Below, piece by piece: positions 8,741 through 18,251 of a stretch of 64,000 bases of DNA (positions within the stretch are counted from its first letter, which is position 1; each line of letters opens with the position of its first letter). The stretch comes from Saprospiraceae bacterium (lineage in GTDB: Bacteria > Bacteroidota > Bacteroidia > Chitinophagales > Saprospiraceae), in contig JADJTQ010000007.1 in the NCBI GenBank assembly GCA_016711125.1, forward strand, positions 186,001-250,000, written 5' to 3'. The notes beneath the pieces are model-generated. The model did no database searches. It had not been told where the DNA came from and worked only from the letters and a program-made list of their open reading frames with translations. Both the position numbers and the translations under genes were made by a program.

Positions 8741-10261
8741 ATGGCTAGAATAGATCAATTACATCGAAAAATCGCAACGGGTCTAATTCACTTCGATCTA
8801 TCCATGTTACTTTCGGCCATTAGCATGGCCACAGATAAACTTAGAAAGAAAAATATAGACGTCTTCAAGAATGGAAACCTGGATGCTTGGGCAGCGATAC
8901 TGATTTATGTCATTGCCGATCAAGATAACTTAGAGCAAAATGCTGAGAATGGGGTTACACTTGAAGGCATTCTTGATTTTTACAATCTGGAAACAGAAGA
9001 AGTGTTGAGTTTAGTAGATCAGGTTAAGCGCGATTTGGATCTGGATGAAGAAAATGAAAATTGTCCTGAATTTGAATCTGCTGACCAGGAGGATAGTTTG
9101 ATAAACATCGAAAGTGATGAAGTGAATGGTGTCAGTGAATGGTTGACTGTTGGGGTGGAATTCAAATATCGAACAAGAATTGACCGGATCACAGGCCTAC
9201 AACTAGAAGAACTGACTAGAACACTCCTGCTAGAGGTCAATAGGGATCATCATGACCCGGATTGTTTGACCATTTCTTCAATCAAAATAAAGGAAAGACA
9301 GATAAAAATACAATTGACCGGATACGAAGCTGACATCGATTGTTTTTGTGATTTAATGGAGGGGAAGCGGATCGTTTTCGTCGATTGGATAATCCTGGAA
9401 TCTGAAGAAAACCTTTTTACTCCCGACGCTCACTACGCCATGTTTATGGAACAGTTTGAGAGCATGGATCTTGATGGTCAGGAATTTGAAAGTACAGATG
9501 AAATTCAGGTAAAGCTGCATCAGTTTGTGAATAGATCTCCGGTTGAAATCAAATCCCAAAAACCCAAAGACCCTGAGGGTACAGCGATTGTTGATGCCAT
9601 TAAAGCATTTAAGATGCGCAAGAACGCATCGATTACCAAAGTGCGACAGATATTAAATAAACAGCCCAATTGTACTGAGGCACATATTTGTCTTGCTGGA
9701 TGGGAAGAAGATCAAAGCAAACGAATTGATATGCTTGAACACGCATTGGATTTAGCTGAAGATTCACTGGATCTAGAAGAGTGTGATAAACATCAGTTAT
9801 GGTGGAGATATCATCGTACCAGGCCTTATATGCGAGCCATGCGCCTGCTTGCTCACGAACTATATAATTCAGGTGATGAGGATGGTTCCAGGGATTTACT
9901 CTGGGAACTGATCGAAATGAATGAAGGTGACAATCAGGGAAATAGGCTGATTTTGCTCGAATTGTGTGCCGTAAAAAAGAGATGGTTTGAAGTAAGGAAA
10001 CTGCTTGCTAAGTATCCGGAAGATCAAAGCTTAACCTTTGTCTATGGTCGGGCGATCTATCTCTATTACACCCAGGGAAATAAGTCCAAGACGAAAAAAG
10101 CCCTCATTAAGGCATATCAACGCAATAGACACCCATTGCGTTTGATGTCTGGAGTCGCGGCGTATCCCGAGATTCAGCCCTATTTTAAACTGGGAGACAA
10201 AAATGAAGCAACTGAAGTCATTCCCTTGCTCTCTTCTTGTTTTGAAAAGACAAAAAGTTAA
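8741..10261 (+). CDS. ST7-like TPR protein with DUF6398-like N terminus
   Basis: The protein has 506 residues. Residues 40-105 resemble DUF6398: a hydrophobic stretch with WAAILIYVIADQDNL and a helix-turn-helix-like segment (LEGILDFYNLETEEVLSLV). The middle is acidic and includes an unassigned alpha/beta region (180-260). Residues 285-490 resemble the bacterial relatives of the ST7 family: HRTRPYMRAMRLLAHELY, then LWELIEMNEGDNQGNRL, and further helical repeats. No catalytic motif or signal peptide is visible, so it is probably a cytoplasmic scaffold or adaptor. Its stop (TAA, 10259-10261) overlaps the ATG of a 39-codon ORF. Confidence 0.7.
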   Translation: MARIDQLHRKIATGLIHFDLSMLLSAISMATDKLRKKNIDVFKNGNLDAWAAILIYVIADQDNLEQNAENGVTLEGILDFYNLETEEVLSLVDQVKRDLDLDEENENCPEFESADQEDSLINIESDEVNGVSEWLTVGVEFKYRTRIDRITGLQLEELTRTLLLEVNRDHHDPDCLTISSIKIKERQIKIQLTGYEADIDCFCDLMEGKRIVFVDWIILESEENLFTPDAHYAMFMEQFESMDLDGQEFESTDEIQVKLHQFVNRSPVEIKSQKPKDPEGTAIVDAIKAFKMRKNASITKVRQILNKQPNCTEAHICLAGWEEDQSKRIDMLEHALDLAEDSLDLEECDKHQLWWRYHRTRPYMRAMRLLAHELYNSGDEDGSRDLLWELIEMNEGDNQGNRLILLELCAVKKRWFEVRKLLAKYPEDQSLTFVYGRAIYLYYTQGNKSKTKKALIKAYQRNRHPLRLMSGVAAYPEIQPYFKLGDKNEATEVIPLLSSCFEKTKS

Positions 10262-10380
10262 TGCAATGGATGTTCGACGTCCTAATGGATGGTGGATATT
10301 GGGAATTTGACTCGGACACAATAGAAGTGGCAGATAGAAGTTATCAGGAGAATGCCAAGATTATTCCTTTCTCCCGTTGA
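10261..10380 (+). CDS. Small protein (39 aa) coupled to ST7-like gene
   Basis: The ATG at 10261 overlaps the stop of the ST7-like gene (TAATG). The ORF encodes 39 residues beginning MQWMFDVLMDGGYWEFDS and ending in IIPFSR, acidic overall with three aromatic residues near the start. The TAATG junction is the classic sign of translational re-initiation, which is the only support. It could also be a chance ORF. Confidence 0.35.
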   Translation: MQWMFDVLMDGGYWEFDSDTIEVADRSYQENAKIIPFSR

Positions 10381-10620
10381 ATTAAAATTTGAATTCACTG
10401 TTTTAAGAAATAAGAAAAAGACCCGGGTACAACATATCCGAAATCGAAGGAATTAACCGTGCAATGGTCAGATGATCCTAATCTTCTGTAAAAAGTTAGG
10501 AGAACCTAAATTTCAATTCTTCCCAAATTGCGTGCATTTTTTTTTTTGGAAAAGTTCTTAATCTGTGCAAAAACGCATAAAAATCCCTAATTTTAGGAGA
10601 TACGTATAATATAAACAAAT

Positions 10621-12221
10621 ATGAAAAGACGTGACTTCATTAAAGTGTCCTCTGCCTCTGGCGTCGCTGGTCTGATTGCACCGGAATACTTGCCCCTTAG
10701 AAATGCCTCCAGTGCAGGTGACGGATTTGATCTGCATCCATTTATCAAGGCTCACCCTGAGGCCGTTTTCATTAATCCGACCCGGGTCAGAAAAATGACG
10801 AAAACGAAAGCCATTCATGAAGCAGCTCGTAAACTTGCCAGTGAAATGTTTGTCAAAGTCCCTTCAGATCAAGGGTATGCCAATTCCACAAAAATAACCT
10901 GTAAACCAAATTGGACTTGCAATGGGGGGGCAGAGGATGATCCCGAAGCTAGATTGGGCATTACCACCGACTTGCATTTTATAGAAGGTTTTTTGAATGG
11001 AGTGAAAGCAGTTGGTCCTCAGCAATTCTACCTGCGTGAATGCGCCTGTCCAACAAATTGGGAATCCAACGGATGGACGGCAATGGCTGAAAGAAATAAC
11101 TTCGACTTCAGGGATTTATCCTCCAAAGACTTTTGGGATCTCGCTGAAGATGATTTAATCTTTAGAGACATCCCTGGTGGTGTGGTTTTTAACAAAGTGG
11201 CATTTATGGCCCCTATGACTGCCGATGATACCTTTTTAATCAATATTGCCAAATTCAAAGCCCACATGATGGGCATCACCGGTGCTATCAAAAATCTCCA
11301 AGGCATCACCGCCAGAAAATTCCACCAGTATTGTGGCGGTATTTTCGACATTTTTAAATCATATGACAAACGTTATCATCCGTTTTTTAAATCGGATTAT
11401 ATGGCGAATATCAAAGCGCTTCATGAGAGACATGTAGCCGAAGGTTTACCACGTTGGGATACAGTGCCAATCGGTTCGAGCATGGGTGGAGGCGTTTTTA
11501 TGGAACAATGGGTGCAGCGCATGATGGATTCATACAGTGTCACCCCTACCGGTATCAATATGGTAGAAGGTATCTATGGTCTGGACGGAAACGGTTTTGG
11601 AAGCGGATCTCATGATGGTAAAGGCAAGAATTACATGAGTAACAAGGTGATTTTTGGTAAGGATGCTTTCCGGGTTGATATCGTCTCACATTGGCTTGCC
11701 GGTCACGAACCAGGAAATTTCGGTCTGTTTCATATCGGTATCGAACGGGGTCTTTCCGATGTATTGGATCCATTTGATATTCCGGTTTATTTATGGGAAG
11801 ATGGCAAAGCCACAAAAGTAAAACTCGATACCTTAAAAAGGACACCGCTTATCACCAATTATTTGACATTCGGCAACGAAGCGCAGCATGAAGATAATAC
11901 CATTTAGTTAACGAGCCATTTGACTATAGTGCCTGGAAAGGATTAGGCAAAGTGAGCCCCACTGACAAGCCCTCGATTCGGGCTTTGGGCACCAATGCCA
12001 AAGATAAAGTCGTAATGGAGCTTTCTGTACCTGAGCAGGGTAATGTATATGTAGATATTCTTGACCGTCATGGCGATGTAGTCTGGCGTATGGATGCACC
12101 CGGCCTTGAACCTGGAAAACATGAAGTAGTGTGGGATGGATTTTCTCAGCCAGGCATTTACAATGTGTATGTAAAAGGTATGACCTGGGATGCTACGCGA
12201 GAAATGGTGATTTATACTTAA
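10621..12221 (+). CDS. Tat-exported DUF362 protein with C-terminal FlgD/T9SS-like domain
   Basis: The protein starts with a twin-arginine signal (MKRRDFIKVSSASGVAGLIA), so it should be exported folded. The body (residues 40-420) matches DUF362: CKPNWTCNGG, FLINIAKFKAHMMGITGAIKN and a conserved LVEGIYGLDG-like patch (here MVEGIYGLDGNGFG). The frame ends early at 11907, but the neighbouring frame continues from about 11898 (YHLVNEPFDYSAWKG) into a FlgD-like Ig domain (PEQGNVYVDILDRHGDVV, GKHEVVWDG, PGIYNVYV). One missing base near 11890-11902 restores about 533 residues. The C-terminal domain resembles those that follow many exported Bacteroidota proteins. DUF362 proteins often carry iron-sulfur clusters in other lineages; the biochemical role here is unknown. 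Confidence 0.8.
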
Positions 12222-12446
12222 AGAAATAATCAAATAATTTCTACATACAGGCTGAAATTTAGCTCTTGGAGGCTGTGTTCGATTTTAGACTCTTTGCTAG
12301 GTAAGTTTGGAGCCAAAGCAATGACTTTCTAGCCTTGATATGATATGCATAGGTTTGACTGCTTTAATTCAACAAAAGATCAGCTTGCCCAAAATGATTT
12401 ATAAGAAATTCTTTCTCGAACTATTCCTTTTAATTTAAATATCGCA

Positions 12447-12826
12447 TTATTTATTTGAATGCAATCCCACAGAGTTCCCTTCTGTGTCAGTAAAAAAGGC
12501 CATGAAACCATTGGGTCCAAGTGATGTTTTTGGCATCGTCACTTCACCCCCAGCTTTTCTACTTTAGCCAGAGCTTTTGATAAATCTGGATTGGCATTTA
12601 AATATATTTTTGCACCAGATTTGCTGGGCTTGTGCATTTTACTTTGAGCTAAACCTCCGTTCGCTTTGCCTGTTCCTGGTTCCATAGGGAAGAAAGCCAT
12701 TTTCATTCCCATCATTTCCATTTCAGTCATTTTAATGGCTAAAATAGTTTCGTAGAATTTTTTGGCGCGATTGATATCCTTGACAGATATTTCAAACCAA
12801 TTCAGTGAATTGTCTTTTGATGTCAT
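12447..12826 (-). CDS. Glyoxalase/VOC-fold protein, one homopolymer frameshift
   Basis: The protein is a small VOC-fold (glyoxalase/bleomycin-resistance type) protein of 126 residues after correction. The first frame gives LNWFEISVKDINRAKKFYET, MKMAFFPMEPG and KANGGLAQ, then stops early at LGVK. One extra C in the five-C run at 12547-12551 lets it continue as LGGEVTMPKTSLGPNGFMAF and FTDTEGNSVGLHSNK, the standard end of the family, to a stop at 12447-12449. Such proteins bind a metal and small substrates, but the substrate cannot be read from sequence. No obvious partner gene is nearby. Confidence 0.85.
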
Positions 12827-12904
12827 TTTATTATATGATTTAGTTTGTGAGTTTGTGATCTAAAGTTATTCATTTTGAAGAACTTAGACAACTTGTCATA
12901 GTAG

Positions 12905-13056
12905 CCTCCCAAGTCCATCGGGATTTGTACGCTCACGGATAACATAAATGGCAGGGTGCGATTCCCAAGCCAAGAGATTGGCACGCTCACGACTTTAAAG
13001 AAAAATGGTAGAGTGAGACTTCCAGGCCCAACGGGATTGGCAAGTTCACGGCTCAG
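12905..13056. repeat. Degenerate ~59-bp tandem repeat, 2.5 copies
   Basis: Two and a half related units follow each other: about 12905-12963, 12964-13021 and 13022-13056. Each has the pattern CCcAAGcCcA-cGGGATTgG-ACGcTCACG followed by an A-rich spacer and ATGGyAGrGTG. The repeat fills the gap between the VOC gene and the acyl-CoA dehydrogenase gene, which converge neither with it nor with each other. No function is evident. Confidence 0.6.
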
Positions 13057-13074
13057 ATTAAACCATCCAAATAC

Positions 13075-14858
13075 TTATAACGTGTATTCATTCTCCTCAA
13101 TCAGATGTGCAGCTATGATCCTTCGTTTTTCCTTAATGTTTGTCGGTGGATATGCCGTAAATCGTTTTACTCCCAACAGAAATGTCTTTAGCAGATCTCC
13201 GGAAGCAAAAGAACATAAGGCATCTGTAGCTGTCTTGGCCATACGGGCATTCAGATCATGGAAGGATACACTCAATATGGCATCATATACCTCCGGTAGT
13301 CTGTATTTACCGGTAGACTCCAATTTTTTCAGTCTTAATAAAAGGGATTCAGCCATATAAATATCAACCAGGAGATCGGCGCCATTCATCAGAATTTCCT
13401 GCTCCTCTTTAAGATTCAACTGACCATCCATTTGCATTTTGACAGCTGCTCCGAGTACCATTAAAGCCAATTTCTTGTAGTCCGCCAGAGATTTATCTTC
13501 ATAACCGAATTTTCCCTCGGGTTTTTGCATACCTGGCATCTTCGTTAGCTCTTTCTGCACTTCCCAGGCTGGACCCACCATGTCAATAGCTCCCGTAGTA
13601 GCTCTTTTCAATAACATATTGATCATCAGCATGCGGTTGATTTCATTCGTGCCTTCATATATCCGATTGATACGCTGATCCCGATAAGCCATTGCGGGTG
13701 TGTATTCTTCTGAAAATCCATAGCCGCCATGGATTTGTACTGCTTCGTCAACGACATAGTCCAGATATTCAGAGCCAGCTACTTTAATCGCTGCACATTC
13801 GATAGCATATTCCTCGGCTGCCTTAAGTAAGGCATGCTCTAAACTTTCTCCTTGCTCTATAAGCTGCTCTTTTTGTTGGAGCAAGAGGTTTGAGACCCGG
13901 TATACAGCACTTTCAAGAGTAAAAACTTCGATAGCTTGCTGGGCGAGCTTAAACTGGATGGCCCCGAAACTACTGATGGGTTGCTTAAATTGAATTCGCT
14001 CGTTGGCATATTGTATGCTGATAGAAGCCGCTTTTTTTGCACCACCCATGGCCATGTTACCCAGCTTAAACCGGCCTATATTTAGTGCATTGAAGGCGAT
14101 TAAGTGACCTTTTCCAATCTCACCAAGTACATTGTCGACCGGTACTGCAACCTTGTCAAAAAACACTTGACGGGTCGAAGACCCCTTGATGCCCATCTTT
14201 TTTTCTTCGGCGCCGAGAGTGATTCCAGGACTTTTAGCTTCCACCAATAATCCGGTAAATTGTGTCCCGCCCACTTGAGCAAAAACGATCATCAGGTCGG
14301 CAAAGCCAGCGTTTGTTATCCACATTTTTTGGCCAGATAGCAAATAGTGTTTTCCATCTTCAGTCAGATCGGCTCGGGTTTTGGCACTGAGTGCATCGGA
14401 GCCTGAACTCGGCTCAGTGAGACAATATGAAGCCTTCCATTCCCCGCTGCACAGTTTGGGTAAGAAGTGTTGCTTTTGATCCTCTGTCCCAAAATACAGG
14501 ATGGGCAACATCCCTATGCCGGTATGGGCTGCAAAGGTAGTATTGAAGGAACCTCCTCCTCTTCCGATTTCTTCACTGACAATGGTATTTGTATTCGTGT
14601 CCATACCCATTCCCCATATTGCTCCGGGATATGAGCCCCCAAAAGACCTAAGGCAGCTGCTTTATCCATCAAATCAACCTGAGATTCAAGTAAATGACCT
14701 CGTACACTAGTCTCTTTGTTGACAAAATCCCGTGTCATCTGACGTACCATTTCTTGCTCTTCGGATGTTTCCTCGGGAATGAAAACAGATTCGGGATTAG
14801 TCTCTTCGATCAAGAAGGCACCTCCGCGTATAAGTTGTAATGTCGTGTTGTCTTTCAT
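13075..14858 (-). CDS. Acyl-CoA dehydrogenase (long-chain type), one frameshift
   Basis: This flavoenzyme catalyses the first, FAD-dependent step of fatty acid beta-oxidation. The N-terminal frame (14514-14858) and the C-terminal frame (13075-14610) join at a four-C run (14612-14615): adding one base gives HIPEQYGGMGMDTN and a protein of 594 residues, the usual length of the long-chain family with an extra C-terminal domain. The signature regions are present: ASYCLTEPSSGSDA, KMWITNAGFAD and GIKGSSTRQVFFD. The catalytic Glu lies in YEGTNEINRML, preceded by QIHGGYGFSEEY. The gene is monocistronic here. TTGACT/AGTCAA half-sites crowd its promoter region. Confidence 0.92.
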
Positions 14859-14966
14859 GATTTAATTTGACTTAGTGTTAAGTTTAAAATTTTTCCACTA
14901 TTCCCTTAAATACTTGCAAATATAGTAAAATATGGACTAGAAAGTCAAGTTCAATTTGCATTATTA

Positions 14967-14981
14967 TTGACTCAAAGTCAA
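14967..14981. promoter_or_regulatory. TTGACT-CAA-AGTCAA palindrome upstream of acyl-CoA dehydrogenase
   Basis: A perfect six-base inverted repeat with a three-base spacer stands between the divergent acyl-CoA dehydrogenase and LVIVD-lipoprotein genes. Single half-sites recur at 14867-14872 (TTGACT), 14943-14948 (AGTCAA) and 15042-15047 (AGTCAA). A TetR- or MarR-type lipid-responsive repressor would fit the position; no such gene is in the window. Confidence 0.4.
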
Positions 14982-15143
14982 ATAAATTGTAATCAAACTC
15001 ATCGATTGAAGTTCAGGCCGTTCAATATAAAGGGACTTCTTAGTCAATGTCTGATGAGATTTGTTTGCCGATAAGACGAATATTTACCAACGGTGTTGCG
15101 GTTAGTTACGTCTATCTCACCAAGAAACCATTAATCAAATACT

Positions 15144-16364
15144 ATGAAGACTATTCAACTATTCGCTTTACTGCTAGCTATTAGCTCTTTGTCGATCTCT
15201 TGCCTGAAAGATACCTGCAGTGAAATCCGAACTTTCGAACGCTGGGACCCTGTTTATCGTAGTAAGGCCCAACTTAATGAACCAATCTCAGTCGAGGCCT
15301 CCCGGCCATTGAGACAGCCTGGAATCATCTATTTTTATAATAACTATATCCTGATCAATGAATACCAGGAAGGTATTCACGTGATCAATAACGCAGATCA
15401 AAAAAATCCGGTGAATGAAGCATTTATCGCTATCGAAGGCAATGAACACTTTGCTGTGATCAATAATCAGCTGCAGGCCAACAAGTACAATGACTTGTTA
15501 ACCATCGATATTACTAACATTAATGCACCGGTTGAAAAATCACGAATCCGGAATGTTTTTCAGGAGATTTGGGAAGATCCGACCCGGGGATTTTTGGTGG
15601 GTTATAGCCGGACCAATGAAACGACAACACTCGATTGCTCCAGTCCTAATTTCAATAGTTTCCGATGGTCTCCAGACAATGGTGGTATCTTTCGGCCAAC
15701 AGGATTTTTCAGAAATGTAGACTTCATTGCGGCAAGTTCATCAAGTGTTGATGCAGGCGGTCCTTCGGGAGCCGGGATCGGTGGCTCCATGGCCCGGTTT
15801 ACCATCACCGCAAATCACCTGTATATTGTCTCCGACTATGAGCTTAAAGTCTTTGATTTGGCAGCGCCTTCCAATCCGGTTCTACGAAATACAGTCAATC
15901 TGGGTTGGGGAATTGAGACTATCTATCCTTTTAAAAATCAATTATTTATTGGATCTAATAGCGGCATGCATGTTTTTGATATAAGTGATCCCACTTCCCC
16001 GGTCTTTTTATCCATGTTCGAACATGCCAGAGCATGCGATCCAGTGGTGGCCGATGACAAAACGGCCTTTGTAACCTTACATGATGGCTCGGAGTGTGAG
16101 GGCTTTCAAAATCAATTGGATGTCATTGCAGTCGACAACATTTTAGCTCCCCGGCTATTGAAAACATACACCATGAAAAACCCGCATGGTCTGGCTTTGG
16201 CTGGAGATATTCTTTATGTCTGTGAAGGCCAGTATGGTTTAAAAGTTTTAAACATTGCTAATCGTGAACAGGTAGAAGAAATCGATTTCAAAAAGGATGT
16301 ACCTAGCAAAGATGTTATTGCACTGCCGAATGAAACCATCCTGGTGGTGGGGATACTGATTTAA
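15144..16364 (+). CDS. LVIVD-repeat lipoprotein, C-terminal frame uncertain
   Basis: A lipoprotein signal ends at Cys20 (LSISC). The rest is a beta-propeller-like LVIVD protein: the repeat INEYQEGIHVINNADQKNPV, then LKVFDLAAPSNPV, MHVFDISDPTSPVF and LKVLNIANREQVEE. It is expected on the cell surface or in the outer membrane. The frame ends at 16362-16364 right after VVG, in a GGGG context. The other frames continue DTDLSNL or KQFDVKDPK, the latter resembling a normal LVIVD end, so the real C terminus is probably some 15-20 residues longer and the junction to the next gene is damaged. Confidence 0.8.
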   Translation: MKTIQLFALLLAISSLSISCLKDTCSEIRTFERWDPVYRSKAQLNEPISVEASRPLRQPGIIYFYNNYILINEYQEGIHVINNADQKNPVNEAFIAIEGNEHFAVINNQLQANKYNDLLTIDITNINAPVEKSRIRNVFQEIWEDPTRGFLVGYSRTNETTTLDCSSPNFNSFRWSPDNGGIFRPTGFFRNVDFIAASSSSVDAGGPSGAGIGGSMARFTITANHLYIVSDYELKVFDLAAPSNPVLRNTVNLGWGIETIYPFKNQLFIGSNSGMHVFDISDPTSPVFLSMFEHARACDPVVADDKTAFVTLHDGSECEGFQNQLDVIAVDNILAPRLLKTYTMKNPHGLALAGDILYVCEGQYGLKVLNIANREQVEEIDFKKDVPSKDVIALPNETILVVGILI

Positions 16365-16372
16365 GCAATTTG

Positions 16373-17104
16373 ATGTCAAAGACCCCAAAATCTGTCACAG
16401 CACAGGAAAATAGTGAAAGCATCATCTTTCTTGAACTGAAAAAAGGAATGACTTTAGAAGGAAAATTGCTCGAAATCTCACCCGGAGAATTTGTAAGAAT
16501 CGAGACCGATAATGGCCATATTATTCAGGTCGCAGACGACAAAATAAAGCGCTATTACTATCCGGATAGTGCATTAAATGCTGGAAAGGAGTTAGGTGGA
16601 AAGAACTATGGTTTTCGCGAGAAAGGATTATACTTGTACAGTTCTATGGGACTGATCATGAATACGGTAAGCTCGGATCAAGGAGGCCAGGTCGGTTGGC
16701 AATTATCTGGTTCAGCTGGTTATCAAGTTAATAGACTACTCGGATTAGGCTTTGGTGCTGGTGCTGATTTTTACCGCACCGGGGCCTCAGAAATGATATT
16801 TCCAGTATTCGCTGAGTTGAGGGGCTATTTTGTCAGTCAGACATCGACACCGTACTACGTACTACGAAGCGGGTATGGTATTGCTTTGGCCAACGAAGAG
16901 GTCGGTATAAACGAGGCTAGAGGCGGCTTGATGCTTAATCCGGCGGTTGGTTGGAGATTAGGTGGAGGATCCGGACTGAAAATATGCATTGATATTGGTG
17001 TGCAGTTTCAACATGCCGAGTTTGACTATAGCAGAGGTAGTGAGACATCATTGACTGATATCTGGTACAAAAGACTTAATATGCGAGTAGGATTTTTGCT
17101 TTAA
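16373..17104 (+). CDS. Outer-membrane beta-barrel-like protein
   Basis: The protein has 243 residues from ATG 16373. Residues 20-60 form a small SH3/Sm-like beta segment (LKKGMTLEGKLLEISPGEFVR and IIQVADDKIKRYY), and the rest shows alternating Gly/aromatic strands typical of outer-membrane barrels (GWQLSGSAGYQVNRLLGLGFG, ending in RLNMRVGFLL). The sequence VTAQ|ENS near residue 11 looks like a signal cleavage site, yet the hydrophobic core is missing. The true N terminus may therefore be lost in the damaged junction with the LVIVD gene. The exact role is unknown. Confidence 0.6.
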   Translation: MSKTPKSVTAQENSESIIFLELKKGMTLEGKLLEISPGEFVRIETDNGHIIQVADDKIKRYYYPDSALNAGKELGGKNYGFREKGLYLYSSMGLIMNTVSSDQGGQVGWQLSGSAGYQVNRLLGLGFGAGADFYRTGASEMIFPVFAELRGYFVSQTSTPYYVLRSGYGIALANEEVGINEARGGLMLNPAVGWRLGGGSGLKICIDIGVQFQHAEFDYSRGSETSLTDIWYKRLNMRVGFLL

Positions 17105-17164
17105 GTATTAAAAAAAGATTTGAACGTTTGTTCGCAATTAAAAAATGGTTAAAATAATAGGTAT

Positions 17165-17638
17165 ATGAAATTCATAATGAATTTTTTGATCCTGACACTA
17201 TTGCTGTTTACTTCTTGTGATAAAGAGGAGACGGCCAGATATGATTATTTGATTTTTGGATCCTTTCATGGCTTTTGTCATGGCGAGAATTGTATCCGGA
17301 TTTATAAGTTGGAAGCTGGACGGTTATTTGAAGATAATAAAGATGAGTATCCCTCAAGAGAAGAGTTCTATCAAGGTGATTTTCATTTAATGGACCAGGG
17401 TGAAGTGGATCTTGTGCAATCTCTTTTGAAGGATTTTCCTGATAAATTGCTCAATGAAGAAAAATCTCAGTTTGGTTGCGCCGATTGTGCAGATCAGGGT
17501 GGACTTTATCTGGAAATCAAAATGGGATCGGTACGAAAATTTTGGATCATTGATCAGTTTAAATCAGATGTACCAGCTTATCTTCATGCTTACATGGACG
17601 AGATAAATGCAAAGATAGAACTTCTATCCAAGGAATAG
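17165..17638 (+). CDS. Small lipoprotein of unknown function
   Basis: The protein has 157 residues with a lipoprotein signal ending at Cys18 (LLFTSC). The mature part starts DYLIFGSFHGFCHGENCIRIYKL and contains two Cys pairs (FCHGENC and FGCADCADQ). Those could bind a metal or form disulfides in the periplasm. It also has an ordinary alpha/beta pattern with WIIDQFKSDVPAYL near the end. I do not recognise the family. It lies 50 bases before a sigma-factor gene on the same strand. Confidence 0.7.
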   Translation: MKFIMNFLILTLLLFTSCDKEETARYDYLIFGSFHGFCHGENCIRIYKLEAGRLFEDNKDEYPSREEFYQGDFHLMDQGEVDLVQSLLKDFPDKLLNEEKSQFGCADCADQGGLYLEIKMGSVRKFWIIDQFKSDVPAYLHAYMDEINAKIELLSKE

Positions 17639-17687
17639 TAACCGACAAAAAGATCGACGGCAAAAAGAACTAGGTATGATAAACTGA

Positions 17688-18251
17688 ATGCCAAAGGAAT
17701 CCAACTATAGTGAAGCAGAACTTGTTGCCGGATGCGTGCGCAATGACAGAGTTTTTCAAGAAGCTTTGTACAGACGATATTTTCATGTCATGATGAAGAT
17801 GTGCAGACGATATACTACTGATCCGGAAATTGCAATGACTGTTTGTAATGATGGCTTCCTGAAGGTTTATAAAAAAATTGAATCATTTGCATTTAAAGGC
17901 TCACTGGAAGGTTGGATTCGACGTATTGTATACCACAGTATCTCCGACTATTTCAGAAAGGATTCAAAGTACGTGCAATTCATGGTTTTTGAAGATCATG
18001 ATGATGCAACTAACCCGGACATTGTGCCTGGTCTTTACCTGGAAGATTTGATGAAATTAATCGCCAAGTTACCCACGATGTCAGAAAAAGTATTCAGGTT
18101 ATATGCCATCGAAGGATTTAATCACCGGGAAATCGGCGAAACCTTGGGAATGAGTGAAAACACCTCCAAATGGCATTTGGCCAATGCCCGTAAGAAATTG
18201 CAGGATTTATTAAACGACCAAAGAAATCAGTATGTCCAAAAAAATAGCTGA
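17688..18251 (+). CDS. ECF-type RNA polymerase sigma factor
   Basis: The protein has 187 residues and the complete two-domain layout: region 2 (FQEALYRRYFHVMMKMCRRY, then DGFLKVYKKIESFAFKGSLE and WIRRIVYHSISDYFRK) and region 4 (LPTMSEKVFRLYAIEGFNHR and EIGETLGMSENTSKWHLANA). It belongs to the RpoE-like group common in Bacteroidota. The last 20 bases overlap the next gene, the probable anti-sigma protein, which supports a cognate pair. Confidence 0.93.
   Translation: MPKESNYSEAELVAGCVRNDRVFQEALYRRYFHVMMKMCRRYTTDPEIAMTVCNDGFLKVYKKIESFAFKGSLEGWIRRIVYHSISDYFRKDSKYVQFMVFEDHDDATNPDIVPGLYLEDLMKLIAKLPTMSEKVFRLYAIEGFNHREIGETLGMSENTSKWHLANARKKLQDLLNDQRNQYVQKNS

Noticed and set aside
16355..16420. A fusion of the LVIVD lipoprotein with the barrel protein.
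   Set aside because: Frame continuity exists, but a third frame gives the normal LVIVD ending, so damage is more likely than fusion.
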